From Oscillospiraceae bacterium (GTDB lineage: Bacteria > Bacillota > Clostridia > Oscillospirales > Oscillospiraceae), in contig JAFSWC010000004.1 of the NCBI GenBank assembly GCA_017444665.1, forward strand, positions 1 to 36,132: 36,132 nt of DNA, given 5' to 3'. The position numbers were made by a program, and so were the translations under genes. Under the pieces are notes generated by a model. The model ran no database searches. It saw nothing but the letters and a program-made list of their open reading frames with translations, and was not told where the DNA came from. Positions 22,258 to 30,447 of this stretch are shown here, piece by piece; position 1 is the first letter of the stretch, and the number at the start of each line of letters is the position of its first letter.

Positions 22258-23366
22258 GCCTTCGCATCCTGCACGCGGCCGATCTGCATCTCGACTCCCC
22301 TTTTGAAGGGCTGGGCGCGGGCAAGGCTGCCATCCGCCGCGGCGAGCAGCGCGATCTGCTTGGCAGGATCGCCGCGCTTGCCGTCAGCGAAAAGGCGGAT
22401 CTGGTGCTTTTTGCGGGCGATCTGCTTGACAGCGACAATACCTTTTATGAAACCGGCGAGGAGCTGATCCGCAGCTTGCAGAAGATCCCCGTGCCGGTGT
22501 TCATCGCCCCCGGCAACCACGATTTTTATTCCGAGCGCTCGCCCTACGCGCGGCTGAAGCTGCCCGGAAACATCCATATCTTCACGCAGGAGACGATCGA
22601 ATGCGTCGAGCTGCCGGCGCTTGGCGTGCGCGTGTACGGCGCAGCCTTTACCGACCGGCGCAGCGGGCCGCTGCTGCGCGGCTTTCACGCGCCGCGCGAG
22701 GAGGGCGTGGTCAATCTCCTCTGTCTGCACGGCGAGGTGGGCGCGCGCGATTCGGCCTATGACCCGATCAGCGAGGACGAACTGGCCGAAAGCGGGATGG
22801 ACTATGCCGCGCTCGGCCACATCCACAAGGCAAGCGGCCTGCGCCGCGCGGGCGAGGTCTGGTACGCCTGGCCCGGCTGCCCCGAAGGGCGCGGCTTTGA
22901 CGAGACGGGCGAAAAATTTGTCGATCTTGTCGAGCTTGACGGCGGGAAGTGCACCTTGCGGGAGCTGTCTGTCGCCGCGCGCCGATATGAGGTGATGGAG
23001 GTCGACGTCAGCGGCGCCGAGCCGCTGCTTGCCATCCACACGCTTTTGCCCGACGACACGGTGCGCGACATCTACCGCATCCTTCTGACCGGCGAGACCG
23101 ACGCGCCGCCCGATCTGCGGCGGCTGCACGAGAATTTAAGCGAGTTTTTCTTTGAGCTGCAGCTGCGCGACGAAACGCGCCTGCGGCAGAGCGTATGGGA
23201 AAAGGCCGGCGGCGATTCGCTGCGCGCGCTGTTCCTGCAAAAGCTGCGCGAACGCTATGACGCCGCCCGGACCGACGAGGAGCGCCTGCATATCGAGCAG
23301 GCCGCCCGCTGGGGTCTGGCCGCGATCGATAACCGCGAGGAGGTGGTCCGCCATGATGATCAATAA
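22254..23366 (+). CDS. SbcD/Mre11-like exonuclease subunit (YhaO-type)
   Basis: 370-residue calcineurin-like phosphoesterase of the SbcD/Mre11/YhaO group, expected to cut DNA ends as part of a repair complex. Metal motifs: ADLHLD (9-14), AGDLLDS (55-60), GNHD (87-90), LHGEVGARD and GHIH. The C-terminal third (LQLRDETRLRQSVWEKAGGDSLRALFLQKL) is the capping part that would touch the ATPase. It overlaps the ymdB stop by 4 bases at its start and the next gene by 14 bases at its end, so a stoichiometric complex with the ATPase is likely. YhaO fits better than canonical SbcD because of the partner. Confidence 0.9.
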   Translation: MSLRILHAADLHLDSPFEGLGAGKAAIRRGEQRDLLGRIAALAVSEKADLVLFAGDLLDSDNTFYETGEELIRSLQKIPVPVFIAPGNHDFYSERSPYARLKLPGNIHIFTQETIECVELPALGVRVYGAAFTDRRSGPLLRGFHAPREEGVVNLLCLHGEVGARDSAYDPISEDELAESGMDYAALGHIHKASGLRRAGEVWYAWPGCPEGRGFDETGEKFVDLVELDGGKCTLRELSVAARRYEVMEVDVSGAEPLLAIHTLLPDDTVRDIYRILLTGETDAPPDLRRLHENLSEFFFELQLRDETRLRQSVWEKAGGDSLRALFLQKLRERYDAARTDEERLHIEQAARWGLAAIDNREEVVRHDDQ

Positions 23367-25260
23367 GCTGACGGCCTCCTTCGGCAAGCTGGAAAACGAA
23401 ACGCTGTCTTTTCACGACGGGCTGAACGTGATCCACGCGCCGAACGAAAGCGGCAAATCCACCTGGTGCGCCTTCATCCGGGCGATGCTGTACGGCGTCG
23501 ACTCCGGCGAGCGCGTGCGGGGCGGTTATCTGCCGGACAAGCAGCGCTACGCCCCCTGGTCCGGCGCGGCGATGGAGGGGCAGATGGACGTGACGGCCGA
23601 CCGCTGCGACATCACGCTGACGCGCACGACGAAGACCAAAAGCGCCCCCATGCGCGAGTTTTCCGCCACCTATACCGGCACGAACATAAAGGTAGAGGGC
23701 ATGACGGGCCAGAACGCGGGCGAGCAGCTGACGGGCGTGACGCGCGACGTGTTCCGCCGCAGCGCCTTTATCGAGCAGGGCGCCGTCGCCGTGTCGGGCA
23801 GCCCGGATCTGGAGCGGCGCATCAACGCGATCGTCTCGACCGGCGAGGAGCAGACCTCGTATTCCGAGGCGGACGCGCGGCTGCGCGCCTGGCAGCGCAA
23901 ACGCCGCTATAACCGGCGCGGCATGCTGCCGGATCTGGAAAGCCGGATCGGCGATTCGCGCCGGCTGCTTGACGATATGGGCGGCTCGGCCGAGAACATC
24001 GGAAAGCTTGAAGAGGAGCTGGAACAGACGCGCGCCGCGTGCGCACGACTGGAGAGCGAAGTGACCGAAACGCGCAAGCGCCAGCGCCGCGAATCGCTTG
24101 AAACGCTGAACCGGGGGCGCTCGGTGCTCAGCGAGGCAAGCCATGAGCACGACCTTGCGATGGAGCGCCTTTCCACCCGGCACGCCGAGCTGCGCAAAAG
24201 CCCCTTCGGCGACGGCGATCTGCGCAGCGTGGAGCAGCGCGTCAGCGCCGACCTCGCCAGGATGGCGGAGCTCAAGAGCGTCTATCAGAAGAAAAATTCC
24301 GCGCTTTTGCTCGTGCTGTTTTTCCTGCTGACCGTCGCCGGCGTTACGCTGTATACCTTTTTCGACAACCTGGCCTATATCATTGCCGCGGGCGTGTTTC
24401 TGATCGCCGCGATCGTTTTCCTCGCGCGCTTTATGACGGCGAAGCAGGCCGCGGCAAAGGCGCGGAGCGAGCGAAGAGCGCTGCTGAAGCGATACGGCGT
24501 TTCGCATGCCTCGGAGCTGGCCCAGGCGTTTGAGGCGCATCGGCAGCTCTGCGCCGCCGCTTACGCCGCCGAGGACGCCGAGCGGCAGACCCGCGAGCGG
24601 TATGAGCTTGCCCGCCGCCGTCAGCAGAAGCTGGAGGAGGACGCGCTGGCCGACCTTGACTTTGTCGGCGGCAGTTCGCCCGCCGCGCGGATCGGCAGAG
24701 AGCTCAACCTTAAGCGCGCCGAGGCCGAGCAGCTGTCGGCCCAGATCGCGATGCTCAAGGGCCGGCTGTCCGCCATGGGCGACACGATGGTGCTCAAGAG
24801 CGAGCTTGGCACGATGGAGGAAGAGCGCGCGGCGATCGAGCAGGAATATGAGGACATTTCGCTTGCCGCCGAGACGCTGCGCAGCGCCGACGACGAGCTG
24901 CAAAGCCGCTTTTCGCCCGAACTTGGGCGCGTGGCGGCGGAGTATATGTCCCGCATGACCGGCGGGCGCTATTCCCAGGTGCTGATCAACCGCGATTTTT
25001 CCGCCATGACGCGCACGCAAAGCGACACGGTCGCCCACGACAGCGGTTTTCTCAGCGCCGGGACGCTGGATCTGCTGTATCTGGCGGTGCGGCTTGCGGT
25101 CTGCCGGCTGGCGCTGCCGGATGGCGAGCCCTGTCCGCTGATCATCGACGACGCGCTGGTAAATCTGGACGAGACGCGCATGAAGCAGGCCATGGAGCTG
25201 TTAAAGGAAATCGCCAAAGAGCGCCAGGTGATCCTCTTCACCTGCCGCAAGGCCGAGTAG
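23353..25260 (+). CDS. SbcC/Rad50-like AAA ATPase with membrane hairpin (YhaN-type)
   Basis: 635 residues. N-terminal ATPase half MMINKLTASFGKLEN...HAPNESGKST (Walker A about 29-37) and C-terminal half with ABC signature FLSAGTLDLLYLAV (about 566) and Walker B CPLIIDDALVNLDE (about 594-606) enclose long coiled coils. Two adjacent hydrophobic helices (about 318-360) interrupt the coiled coil, anchoring the protein in the membrane. This is the mark of YhaN rather than SbcC. It is shorter than Bacillus YhaN (more than 900 residues), mainly in the coils. ATG 23353 has AGGTGG just upstream, inside the preceding gene. Role in DNA end processing near the membrane is inference from the family. Confidence 0.88.
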   Translation: MMINKLTASFGKLENETLSFHDGLNVIHAPNESGKSTWCAFIRAMLYGVDSGERVRGGYLPDKQRYAPWSGAAMEGQMDVTADRCDITLTRTTKTKSAPMREFSATYTGTNIKVEGMTGQNAGEQLTGVTRDVFRRSAFIEQGAVAVSGSPDLERRINAIVSTGEEQTSYSEADARLRAWQRKRRYNRRGMLPDLESRIGDSRRLLDDMGGSAENIGKLEEELEQTRAACARLESEVTETRKRQRRESLETLNRGRSVLSEASHEHDLAMERLSTRHAELRKSPFGDGDLRSVEQRVSADLARMAELKSVYQKKNSALLLVLFFLLTVAGVTLYTFFDNLAYIIAAGVFLIAAIVFLARFMTAKQAAAKARSERRALLKRYGVSHASELAQAFEAHRQLCAAAYAAEDAERQTRERYELARRRQQKLEEDALADLDFVGGSSPAARIGRELNLKRAEAEQLSAQIAMLKGRLSAMGDTMVLKSELGTMEEERAAIEQEYEDISLAAETLRSADDELQSRFSPELGRVAAEYMSRMTGGRYSQVLINRDFSAMTRTQSDTVAHDSGFLSAGTLDLLYLAVRLAVCRLALPDGEPCPLIIDDALVNLDETRMKQAMELLKEIAKERQVILFTCRKAE

Positions 25261-25269
25261 TTTTCAGTA

Positions 25270-25306
25270 AACAGGAAGGGAACAGCTTTGCTGTTCCCTT
25301 CCTGTT
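25270..25306. terminator. Long hairpin between convergent genes
   Basis: Perfect 17-bp stem AACAGGAAGGGAACAGC / GCTGTTCCCTTCCTGTT with a 3-base loop. It lacks a T run on either side, but its position between two converging genes suggests a bidirectional stop. The spoIIR stop codon lies in its right arm. Confidence 0.65.
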
Positions 25307-25898
25307 ATTGTGTCAGTTTTCCCCAGAGTTCGAGGAGCTTGAAGCGCAGGGCGGTTTGCCCGTCGCCGCACAGGATCTGAAAGGTCTCGTCCCCGACGGC
25401 GTCCGACAGCAGCTCCTCGCTGCCCGCGTCGAGACAGACGGGCGGGAAAACGACGCACCACCAGTTGCGTCCCTTTCCTTCGCCGAGGATCACGCGCAGC
25501 GAGTCATATTCCCCGGCCGGAAGCGCAAAGCTCCCGTAGCGCCGGGTCGGATAGCGCTCGCGCGTGAGGGTGACGGCGACGTTCCGCCCCTCGGCGGCCT
25601 CCTCCGCCGCGGCGCAAAGCTGCGGAAGGCAATTGAGAACGATCCGCTCGGCCTCGGTTTTGTCGGTCACGGTCTCCAATTCCGGCTGAAGAAAGGAAAG
25701 CACCGCGTCGCGCACGCGCAGCTTGACCGCCTGCTCGCGCTCCTCGTCCGATACCGCAAGGACGTGCAGGCGGATGAGCCCGTCCTCGATGCGCTGCACT
25801 CTCCCCTGCGCCCAGACGGCGGCCGAGAGCGTAAGGCACAGCGCGCACAGCAGCGCCAGCTCCCAGGCCTTTAACCGGTACGTGTTTTGATGATCCAT
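25305..25898 (-). CDS. spoIIR: Stage II sporulation protein R
   Basis: 197 residues. Made in the forespore and exported, SpoIIR triggers SpoIIGA to process pro-sigma-E in the mother cell. An N-terminal export helix (ELALLCALCLTLSAAVWA, 13-30) is followed by LIRLHVLAVSDEEREQAVKLRVRDAVL and YGSFALPAGEYDSLRVILGEGKGRNWWCVVFPPVC, the two family signatures. Length is normal. The start is ATG 25898 with a GGCGG-like box somewhat far upstream. A sigma-F promoter would be expected; I cannot pick out a convincing one. It is good evidence that the organism sporulates or recently did. Confidence 0.95.
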   Translation of the reverse strand: MDHQNTYRLKAWELALLCALCLTLSAAVWAQGRVQRIEDGLIRLHVLAVSDEEREQAVKLRVRDAVLSFLQPELETVTDKTEAERIVLNCLPQLCAAAEEAAEGRNVAVTLTRERYPTRRYGSFALPAGEYDSLRVILGEGKGRNWWCVVFPPVCLDAGSEELLSDAVGDETFQILCGDGQTALRFKLLELWGKLTQ

Positions 25899-25902
25899 AA
25901 AT

Positions 25903-25951
25903 AAAAAACCGCCTTACTTGTGTATGTTCATACACAGTATAGACGGTTTTT
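25903..25951 (-). terminator. Terminator of ispE, with an inner perfect palindrome
   Basis: AAAAACCG...CGGTTTTTT outer arms on the minus strand, enclosing the perfect inverted repeat TGTGTATG-AA-CATACACA. It runs up to 5 bases before the spoIIR ATG, so its T run lies in the spoIIR leader. Confidence 0.7.
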
Positions 25952-25967
25952 GTTCTTTCTAACCTTT

Positions 25968-26861
25968 TTACAGAAGCGGGCCGACAGCCTCGGCCACGCA
26001 GGCGAAGCGGTATTCGCCCTTCAGCGCGGCACAGGCGGCGTTTGCGCTTTCCTCGTCGCGGAAGACGCCGAAAACGGCCGAGCCGGTGCCGGTCATCACC
26101 GCGCCCAGCGCGCCGTGGTCAAGCAGTGCGCCCTTGGCCGTACGGGTCGCGCGCATGCGGCGGTCGTCGACGTCCTCAAAGACGTTGTACAGCCGGCGGC
26201 AGAGGCCGTCCAGATCCTGCGCATCAAGCGCCGCAAGCAGCCCTTCGGTGTCCGGATGGCAGTTCAGGCGTCCCTGGTCAAGCTTGCGGAACAGCTCCGG
26301 CGTGGAAATGGAAAACTCCGGCTTGATGATGACGAAGCGGCAGGGAGGCAGCGAGGGCAGAGGCGTCAGGATCTCGCCGCGGCCGGAGGCAAGCGTCGTT
26401 CCGCCGCGCAGACAAAAGGCCACGTCGGAGCCGACGGTCTCCCCCGCCGCGCAAAGCTCCTCGGGCGAAAGCGGATCGCCGTAAGCGCGGTTGAGCGCAC
26501 GCAGCACCGCCGCCGCGTCGGCCGAGCCGCCGGCCATGCCCGCGCCGACGGGGATGTTTTTGCGGATCGTGATCTTCATGCCGCGTCCCTCGTCGCCGAC
26601 GAGCTCAAGATATTTCAGCGCGGCGCGCACGGCCAGATTGCGTTTGTCCCCCGGCACATACGGAAGCCCCGTCACGGCGTGGACGGCGCCGCCGTATTCG
26701 GGCGTGATCGTCAGTTCGTCGCAGAGCGATACGGTCTGCATGATCATCAGCATGTCGTGATAGCCGTCGGCGCGCTTTGCCGTGACGTCAAGGGAAATGT
26801 TCAGCTTGGCATAGGCCTTTTCCGAGACGGCGGAAAAGGCGTGTTTTTCATTCAAAAGCAT
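25968..26861 (-). CDS. ispE: 4-diphosphocytidyl-2-C-methyl-D-erythritol kinase
   Basis: 297-residue GHMP kinase of the non-mevalonate (MEP) isoprenoid pathway, phosphorylating CDP-ME at the 2-hydroxyl. Motifs: KAYAKLNISLDV (catalytic Lys19), the ATP loop IPVGAGMAGGSADAAAV (103-119), VGSDVAFCLRGG and C-terminal MTGTGSAVFGVF. Cytoplasmic, normal length. ATG 26861 lies inside the end of the upstream glucosidase gene (14-base overlap), so they share a transcript. Confidence 0.95.
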   Translation of the reverse strand: MLLNEKHAFSAVSEKAYAKLNISLDVTAKRADGYHDMLMIMQTVSLCDELTITPEYGGAVHAVTGLPYVPGDKRNLAVRAALKYLELVGDEGRGMKITIRKNIPVGAGMAGGSADAAAVLRALNRAYGDPLSPEELCAAGETVGSDVAFCLRGGTTLASGRGEILTPLPSLPPCRFVIIKPEFSISTPELFRKLDQGRLNCHPDTEGLLAALDAQDLDGLCRRLYNVFEDVDDRRMRATRTAKGALLDHGALGAVMTGTGSAVFGVFRDEESANAACAALKGEYRFACVAEAVGPLL

Positions 26862-28530
26862 ACACTCTCATTTCATACGGCCTTGAGGTAAAGCCGTTCA
26901 TAATGACGTAATTGTTTTCGTAATTGGAGAAAACCAGCTTCCCCTCCCCCAGATAAAAGCCCTCCGGCGCCTCGAAGCGCAGCGACTCGCGCGTGAACGA
27001 GCAGATGACGAGCAGGCGCTTGTCCTCGTAGCTGCGCGAATAGACGTAGAAATGCTTGTCCTTGGGGAAATACTCGGTATAATCGCCCCAGATCGCAACG
27101 GGCGTTTCCTTTTTGTATTTCAGAATTGCGCGGTAGAAATTCAAAAGCGAGTTGGGATCGTTTTCCTGGTCTGCGGCGTTGATCTCGCGATAGTTTTCGT
27201 TGACGGTGAACCAGGGCGTGCCGATCGTAAAGCCGGCGTTTTCCTCGGCGCTCCACTGGAAGGGCGTGCGGGCGTTGTCGCGCGAGGAGCGGGCCAGCAG
27301 CTTCATCGCCGTCGAGCGCGGCATAAAGCGCGTGGCGATGGCGATATTGTTTTCCGCCATCACGTCCTTATACATGGAAAGCTCCGGCAGATTGATGTTG
27401 AGCATGCCGATCTCCTGGCCCTGGTAGACAAAGGGCGTGCCGCGCTGGAGGATATACATGGCGGCCAGCATCTTGCCGCTTTCGACGCGGTATTCCTCGC
27501 TGCCGTAGCGGCTGATGATGCGCGGATGGTCGTGGTTTTCTATGTAAAGGGCGTTCCAGGCCTTGCCCTGCAGCTTGCGCTGCCATTCGGAAAAGGCGCG
27601 CTTCATCTTGACAAGATTGAACGGCAGCTGGATCATGTCGAGCATGAAGCAGTCGGCCTCCATGTGGGAGAAGGCGATCATCTCGTCAAGGACCTTGTTC
27701 TTGCCCTCGGCGATGTATTTCAGCGCGCTGTCCGCCGTCGTCATCGGGCTTTCGCCGACCGTGAAGCAGTCATAGAAATCCAGCACGTCGCGCTTGAACT
27801 CCATCAGGTATTCGTGCGCCTTGGGACGGTTGGCATAGTGGTTGACGCCGTTGGCCACCGGCAGCGCGGGATAGGAACTGGGCAGTCCCTCGTCCTTGGC
27901 GATGAAGGTGATCACGTCCTCGCGGAAGCCGTCCACCCCCATGTCCAGCCAGAAGCGCAGGATGTTTTTGACCTCCTCGCGCACCTTGGGGTTGGACATG
28001 TTCAGATCCGGCTGTTTCTTGGCAAAGACGTGCAGATAATACTCGTCAAGCTTTGCGTCATACTCCCACGCGCCGCCCTCAAACACGCTCGACCAGTTGT
28101 TGGGGGGCAGACGGCGGCCGCTGCGCGTGCGCTTGCCCTTGCGCCAGTAGTAATAGTCGTGGTAAGGGTTGTCCTTGCTCTTGCGGCTTTCGATGAACCA
28201 CTTATGCTCGTCTGAGGTGTGGTTGACGACCAGGTCCATAAAGACCCGCATGCCGCGCGCGTGCGCGCCGTCGAGCACTTCGCGGAAGACGTCGAGATTG
28301 CCGTAATCGGGGTGGATGTCCATATAGTCCGAGATATCGTAGCCGTAGTCGGCGTTCGGCGACGGGAAGAGCGGGGAGAACCAGATCGCGTCCACGTTCA
28401 GCGACTTGATGTAGTCAAGCTTCTCCAGCACGCCCCAGAGGTCGCCGATGCCGTCGCCGTTGCCGTCGCAAAAGCTGCGCGGCCAAATCTGATAGACGGA
28501 CATCTGTTTGTACCAATCGCTTTTTGCCAT
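26848..28530 (-). CDS. GH13 alpha-glucosidase, probably oligo-1,6-glucosidase
   Basis: 560-residue cytoplasmic glycoside hydrolase family 13 enzyme. The calcium-type loop DGNGDGIGDL (22-31) starts the TIM barrel, and VVNHTSDEH is region I. Nucleophile Asp205 sits in VDGFREDVI, acid/base Glu260 in FTVGESPM, and ENHDHPR (331-337) is region IV. A Val directly after the nucleophile is typical of enzymes preferring alpha-1,6 bonds (isomaltose, panose); maltose-type enzymes usually carry Thr. No sugar transporter or regulator is adjacent; instead ispE follows with overlap. A strong promoter precedes it. Confidence 0.92.
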   Translation of the reverse strand: MAKSDWYKQMSVYQIWPRSFCDGNGDGIGDLWGVLEKLDYIKSLNVDAIWFSPLFPSPNADYGYDISDYMDIHPDYGNLDVFREVLDGAHARGMRVFMDLVVNHTSDEHKWFIESRKSKDNPYHDYYYWRKGKRTRSGRRLPPNNWSSVFEGGAWEYDAKLDEYYLHVFAKKQPDLNMSNPKVREEVKNILRFWLDMGVDGFREDVITFIAKDEGLPSSYPALPVANGVNHYANRPKAHEYLMEFKRDVLDFYDCFTVGESPMTTADSALKYIAEGKNKVLDEMIAFSHMEADCFMLDMIQLPFNLVKMKRAFSEWQRKLQGKAWNALYIENHDHPRIISRYGSEEYRVESGKMLAAMYILQRGTPFVYQGQEIGMLNINLPELSMYKDVMAENNIAIATRFMPRSTAMKLLARSSRDNARTPFQWSAEENAGFTIGTPWFTVNENYREINAADQENDPNSLLNFYRAILKYKKETPVAIWGDYTEYFPKDKHFYVYSRSYEDKRLLVICSFTRESLRFEAPEGFYLGEGKLVFSNYENNYVIMNGFTSRPYEMRVYAFE

Positions 28531-28562
28531 GTCGCTTTCCTTCTTTTTTGATTGATGATCCC

Positions 28563-28591
28563 ATTATACCACCCCTTCCGCGGCTTGACAA
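28563..28591 (-). promoter_or_regulatory. Strong promoter of the alpha-glucosidase-ispE operon
   Basis: TTGTCA, 17 bases, TATAAT with a TGG extension on the minus strand; the best promoter match in the window. No cre-like operator is clear. Confidence 0.85.
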
Positions 28592-28633
28592 CCTGCGCGG
28601 TGAGCGGACGGCTTCGCTTTCTCTCCCTTCTTC

Positions 28634-28663
28634 TTGACGGGAGCTCTTCCTGTCTGTTAAGAT
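28634..28663 (+). promoter_or_regulatory. Promoter of the DUF3899 gene
   Basis: TTGACG, 18 bases, TAAGAT with a TG-N extension; divergent from the glucosidase promoter. Confidence 0.6.
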
Positions 28664-28712
28664 GAAAAAGTAAGACAGTCCCTGGCGCGCGGTCTCAATA
28701 AAACATAAAAAG

Positions 28713-28740
28713 CGGGCAGCTCTTCTCTTTTCGCTGCCCG
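28713..28740 (+). promoter_or_regulatory. Leader hairpin ending at the ribosome site of the DUF3899 gene
   Basis: 8-bp stem CGGGCAGC / GCTGCCCG with a 12-base loop. Its 3' arm ends 3 bases before the AGGTG box, so folding could limit ribosome access. Confidence 0.45.
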
Positions 28741-28753
28741 GCAGGTGAAGTCC

Positions 28754-29161
28754 ATGTTCAAAAGAATGAAAAACATCCGTCCCTCGATGCTCATCTCCCA
28801 TCTCATCATCACGCTCGTTTATCCGCTGGCTGCAGCATTGCGGGCAGAACAAAACCGTCTGCTGGTCTTTACGGATGCGATGACCATCGTCTCTCTCCTT
28901 CTGGTAATCGTCGGCATCATCTATTCTCTGGTGCTGCACGGGGACTTTGACGTCAGCAATTACTATCTTCAGCACAGCGGGCGCTCGATCGCCAGACGGT
29001 TTGCTGTCCGTCGCGGCGCGCAGATGCAGCAGGAAGAAGACATCGCCAAATTTATCAGCGACGCACGTGAAAAGCGCGAAGGCGCGTTCAATTATCCGCT
29101 TTTCCTCGGGATCGTGTATCTGCTGGCGGCGGTCATCATCGCCTATGTATTCTATCCCTGA
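28754..29161 (+). CDS. DUF3899 family small membrane protein
   Basis: 135 residues with three hydrophobic helices: ISHLIITLVYPLAAAL, AMTIVSLLLVIVGIIYSLVLHG, and C-terminal FLGIVYLLAAVIIAYVFY. Between the last two is a charged cytoplasmic-type stretch (RSIARRFAVRRGAQMQQEEDIAKFISDAREKREG). The pattern fits DUF3899, of unknown function. ATG 28754 is preferred to GTG 28745 because AGGTG sits 6 bases before it. It has its own promoter and leader hairpin. Confidence 0.75.
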   Translation: MFKRMKNIRPSMLISHLIITLVYPLAAALRAEQNRLLVFTDAMTIVSLLLVIVGIIYSLVLHGDFDVSNYYLQHSGRSIARRFAVRRGAQMQQEEDIAKFISDAREKREGAFNYPLFLGIVYLLAAVIIAYVFYP

Positions 29162-29230
29162 AGCAAAAAGCCCGAGGCGCCTCGCCGCGGCAGCTGCCGG
29201 GCGGGCAAGCGCTTATAATAGTTTCCCATT

Positions 29231-29412
29231 AAAAGTAGACAAAGTCTGCTTTTAACAGCGCGTCAGCGCGTCGGAATCTGTATGATAAGTGAGGCTCGAA
29301 ATCTTTGATTTCGTATGCCGAACTTATGCGCCGCAGACGTCCTCTGCGTTTCTGACGCCGAGGGGGTGACGCGTCCGGCGGCACCTTTTCAATGAAAAGT
29401 GTCTGCTTTTAA
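29231..29412. other. Structured non-coding element (three-way-junction fold, direct-repeat ends)
   Basis: No gene fits this stretch. It can fold as an outer stem GCGTCAG (29260-29266) with CTGACGC (29352-29358) enclosing two hairpins. Hairpin one is ATAAGT / GGC / CGAAATC (29285-29303) paired with GATTTCG / GCC / ACTTAT (29307-29327). Hairpin two is CGCAGA (29332-29337) with TCTGCG (29343-29348). Near-repeats AAAAGTAGACAAAGTCTGCTTTTAA (ends marked by AAAAGT and GTCTGCTTTTAA) flank it at 29231-29255 and 29395-29412. A lone TATAAT at 29214-29219 has no -35. It could be an RNA or a MITE-like repeat. Confidence 0.45.
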
Positions 29413-29437
29413 TCGAAAATAGTATTAAAATGGCAGC

Positions 29438-29479
29438 AAAAAAGAAGATCAAACCGATAACGGTTTGATCTTCTTTTTT
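29438..29479 (-). terminator. Terminator of the opp operon
   Basis: Perfect 19-bp stem AAAAAAGAAGATCAAACCG with its complement and a 4-base loop, six T in the last arm on either strand. It sits just beyond the oppF stop and could also end plus-strand transcription. Confidence 0.95.
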
Positions 29480-29484
29480 GCTTT

Positions 29485-30447
29485 TCAGCCGATCTCCTGC
29501 TCCATCCGGTCCATTTTCTCCCGGTACCGGGTGAACTCGTTGTTCGTGCAGAACACGAAATGGCCCGGACGCACTTCACGCAGCTCACGCTGCTCATCGG
29601 TCTGCTCGAGTTTGGACGGGTCGTAGACGATGTGATGTCTCGTTTTTTCCACGATCGGGTCCGGCATCGGAACCGCCGAAAGCAGTGATACGGTGTAGGG
29701 GTGCATCGGATACTTGAACAGCGTTTCGGATTCGGCGATCTCGACGATCTCGCCGAGATGGATGACCGCGATCCTGTCAGCAATGAAGCGGACGACGGAC
29801 AGGTCATGCGCGATGAAAAGATAGGTCAGGTTTCTTTCAGCCTTGAGCTTGTTCATCAGGTTCAGCACCTGCGCACGGATCGAAACATCCAGAGCCGAGA
29901 TCGGCTCGTCCGCGACGATGAACTTGGGATCCATGATCATCGCGCGCGCAATGCCGACGCGCTGACGCTGACCGCCGGAAAACTCGTGCGGATAGCGCGA
30001 TTTATGCTCCGGCAGCAGACCCACAGATTCAAGCGCGCGGTCTACCTTTTCGATCCGCTCGTTCTCATCCTTGTAGAGATGGAAGTTGTACAGACCTTCG
30101 GATACACAGTACTCGATCGTAGCACGCTCGTTGAGGGAAGCGGCAGGATCCTGGAAAATCATCTGGATGTTGCGGACCACATTGCGGTCCTCTTCCCGGG
30201 AGATTTTGCCGGAGATGCGTTTGCCCTCGAAGAGGATCTCGCCGGCGCTGCAGGGGTTAATGCGCATGATGGCGCGTCCCAGCGTCGTTTTGCCCGAGCC
30301 GGATTCACCGACCAGCGCGAAAGTCTCGCCCTTATAGATGTCAAAGTTTGCGTCTTTTACAGCGCGCAGTTTCTTTTTGTGTCCTGTTTCGAAGGTCACG
30401 TCAACGTGTTTGATGGACAGGATCACTTCTCTGTCTTCAGTCGACAT
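29485..30447 (-). CDS. oppF: Oligopeptide ABC transporter ATP-binding protein OppF (AmiF-type)
   Basis: 320-residue cytoplasmic ATPase. Walker [11 protein letters not shown] loop [16 protein letters not shown], signature [15 protein letters not shown], Walker [13 protein letters not shown] and H-loop FIAHDLSVV are intact. The tail [19 protein letters not shown] is the oligopeptide-type C-terminal domain. The C-terminus lacks the obvious Cys cluster seen in many OppF proteins that bind an iron-sulfur centre. ATG 30447 has GGGAGGTG upstream and overlaps the oppD end by 11 bases. Confidence 0.94.
   Translation of the reverse strand: MSTEDREVILSIKHVDVTFETGHKKKLRAVKDANFDIYKGETFALVGESGSGKTTLGRAIMRINPCSAGEILFEGKRISGKISREEDRNVVRNIQMIFQDPAASLNERATIEYCVSEGLYNFHLYKDENERIEKVDRALESVGLLPEHKSRYPHEFSGGQRQRVGIARAMIMDPKFIVADEPISALDVSIRAQVLNLMNKLKAERNLTYLFIAHDLSVVRFIADRIAVIHLGEIVEIAESETLFKYPMHPYTVSLLSAVPMPDPIVEKTRHHIVYDPSKLEQTDEQRELREVRPGHFVFCTNNEFTRYREKMDRMEQEIG

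Noticed and set aside
23008-25038. 676-codon minus-strand frame opposite the YhaN-like gene
   Set aside because: Arg/Ala/Gly-rich shadow; the plus strand has Walker A, signature and Walker B motifs.
29231-29412. Integron attC-like site
   Set aside because: The folded element lacks the paired core sites (GTTRRRY/RYYYAAC) at its ends and no integrase or cassette array is present.
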